From positions 1 through 7,634 of the forward strand of contig JANOHV010000168.1 of assembly GCA_031406795.1 (NCBI GenBank): a stretch of DNA of 7,634 nucleotides, given 5' to 3'. The position numbers were made by a program, and so were the translations under genes. The notes beneath the pieces are model-generated. The model saw only the letters and a list, made by a program, of their open reading frames with translations, was not told the DNA's origin and ran no database searches. Below are positions 7,184-7,634 of this stretch, one piece after another (the stretch's first letter is position 1; each line of letters starts with the position of its first letter). The DNA comes from DATDCY01 sp031406795 [NCBI: Candidatus Rokuibacteriota bacterium] (GTDB lineage: Bacteria; JAUVQV01).

Positions 7184-7438
7184 CTAGGGTCCCTGGTAAT
7201 CCCCTTCGCCGTAGGCCGGAACCGTGAAATTGTCGACCATCCGTTGGCCGAACTCCCGGCTGGCCGCGAGCGCTTCCTCGCGGGTGGCGTAACTCGTCAG
7301 GTGGTCGTGGTAGTAGATGCGCTCCGTCTCGCCCTTGGCGTGCACCTCGACGACCACCTGGGCTTCCCACTTCTCCTTGCTCTGCACGGGCTCGAGCCGG
7401 ACGTAGTGACCATGGTAAGGGAATCCCGACACGGCCAT
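7184..7438 (-). CDS. Small hypothetical protein, 84 aa
   Basis: I do not recognise this family. The start is well defined: ATG 7438 has AGGAGGG (7443-7449) 4 bases upstream, so the in-frame extension to 7606 is not needed and looks non-coding. The product has no signal peptide, membrane helix or cysteine. It begins with short aromatic and charged strand-like segments (FPYHGHYVRLEPV, WEAQVVVEVHA, RIYYHDHLTSY) and then a predicted helix TREEALAASREFGQRMVDN at about residues 52-70, which suggests a small strand-strand-helix fold. Such single-domain proteins are often listed as DUFs. The gene is convergent with the sensor remnant and divergent from the gene at 7624, with about 185 bases between the two starts. 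Confidence 0.7.
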   Translation of the reverse strand: MAVSGFPYHGHYVRLEPVQSKEKWEAQVVVEVHAKGETERIYYHDHLTSYATREEALAASREFGQRMVDNFTVPAYGEGDYQGP

Positions 7439-7442
7439 CGCA

Positions 7443-7449
7443 CCCTCCT
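7443..7449 (-). promoter_or_regulatory. Strong ribosome binding site of the 84-aa gene
   Basis: AGGAGGG on the minus strand stands 4 bases before ATG 7438. It is the best Shine-Dalgarno match in the window and fixes the start of this otherwise unrecognised gene. Confidence 0.75.
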
Positions 7450-7560
7450 GGGTTAGGGTCCAGCTATCGCCTCCGGCAATGCCACATTTCACAATAACCT
7501 CGTCATGGCGCCAACCGCAAGTCGTCCTGGATGACCGGGTGCACGACAAGAAAGTGTGAG

Positions 7561-7588
7561 TTGACATAGGGCTGCGATCTGGCATCAT
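7561..7588 (+). promoter_or_regulatory. Putative sigma-70 promoter of the gene at the right edge
   Basis: A perfect -35 box TTGACA (7561-7566) is followed after 16 bases by CATCAT (7583-7588), which keeps the key A2 and T6 of the -10 box (4 of 6 matches). Transcription would begin near 7595, about 30 bases before the ATG at 7624. Confidence 0.5.
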
Positions 7589-7590
7589 GT

Positions 7591-7613
7591 CTGTCATACA
7601 GTTCAAATGACAG
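7591..7613 (+). promoter_or_regulatory. Inverted repeat between promoter and ribosome binding site
   Basis: CTGTCAT (7591-7597) and ATGACAG (7607-7613) are exact reverse complements separated by 9 bases. The repeat begins just after the proposed -10 box and ends at the ribosome binding site, where a repressor could block transcription or an RNA stem could limit translation. The TGACA half-site also occurs in the -35 box at 7562. The regulator is unknown. Confidence 0.5.
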
Positions 7614-7618
7614 GGAGG
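7614..7618 (+). promoter_or_regulatory. Ribosome binding site of the right-edge gene
   Basis: GGAGG precedes ATG 7624 by 5 bases and directly follows the right arm of the inverted repeat. Confidence 0.6.
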
Positions 7619-7623
7619 ATGCC

Positions 7624-7634
7624 ATGACCGAGAC
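7624..7634 (+). CDS. Start of an unidentified gene cut by the window edge
   Basis: ATG 7624 is followed by ACC GAG and two bases (Met-Thr-Glu-). Only the start is visible, so no function can be given. It is called because a promoter-like pair, an inverted repeat and a well-spaced GGAGG all precede it. It is divergent from the 84-aa gene. Confidence 0.5.

Noticed and set aside
7439-7606. Upstream extension of the 84-aa gene to 140 aa
   Set aside because: The added residues look random and there is no ribosome binding site for the longer start, whereas ATG 7438 has a near-perfect one.
1-7634. CRISPR array, tRNA, rRNA or intact transposase
   Set aside because: No regularly spaced repeats, no tRNA-like cloverleaf or rRNA signature and no transposase motif were seen on either strand.

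Overview
The window is a high-GC bacterial chromosome segment. It holds the end of a type IV pilus cluster, a membrane glycosyltransferase, a housekeeping isocitrate dehydrogenase on the opposite strand, and a decayed, less GC-rich stretch with a broken sensor gene and two small end genes. The pilC-pilS-pilR order, with the kinase directly after the platform protein, is the arrangement known from deltaproteobacteria such as Geobacter and Myxococcus. Together with the 404-residue 'eukaryotic-type' NADP isocitrate dehydrogenase, it points to a deltaproteobacterial or related lineage (Desulfobacterota/Myxococcota-like). This is an inference from gene order and protein type, and no taxonomic marker is present.

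Layout: 1-342 is the C-terminal part of PilC, the inner-membrane platform of the type IV pilus. 371-2071 is PilS, a six-helix membrane histidine kinase with a PAS domain. 2068-3438 is PilR, a sigma-54-dependent response regulator whose start overlaps the pilS stop by 4 bases. After a 149-base gap with a hairpin, 3588-5309 encodes a multi-pass ArnT/PMT-like glycosyltransferase with a TPR tail. No pilin gene follows pilR within the window. On the minus strand, 5367-6581 is a complete NADP-dependent isocitrate dehydrogenase, convergent with the glycosyltransferase gene.

From about 6582 to 6940 there is no credible gene. This stretch is visibly less GC-rich than its surroundings and carries a perfect 22-bp palindrome and a degenerate second copy of it 155 bases away. 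It leads into a remnant (about 6943-7182) in which a HAMP core is joined directly to a C-terminal SHGICPEC-type motif, as if the middle of a sensor protein had been lost. A small, well-initiated unknown protein (84 aa) lies on the minus strand at 7184-7438. A divergent gene with a good promoter, an inverted repeat in its leader and a strong ribosome binding site begins at 7624 and runs off the window.

How the genes work together: PilS would sense a membrane or pilin signal and phosphorylate PilR, which with sigma-54 RNA polymerase would activate pilus genes elsewhere, while PilC supports pilus assembly. The glycosyltransferase could modify a surface glycan or pilin, but nothing in the sequence proves that link. 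I found no clear evidence of a wholly new system. The most unusual items are the palindrome pair, the rearranged sensor remnant and the divergent operator-like leader at the right end.
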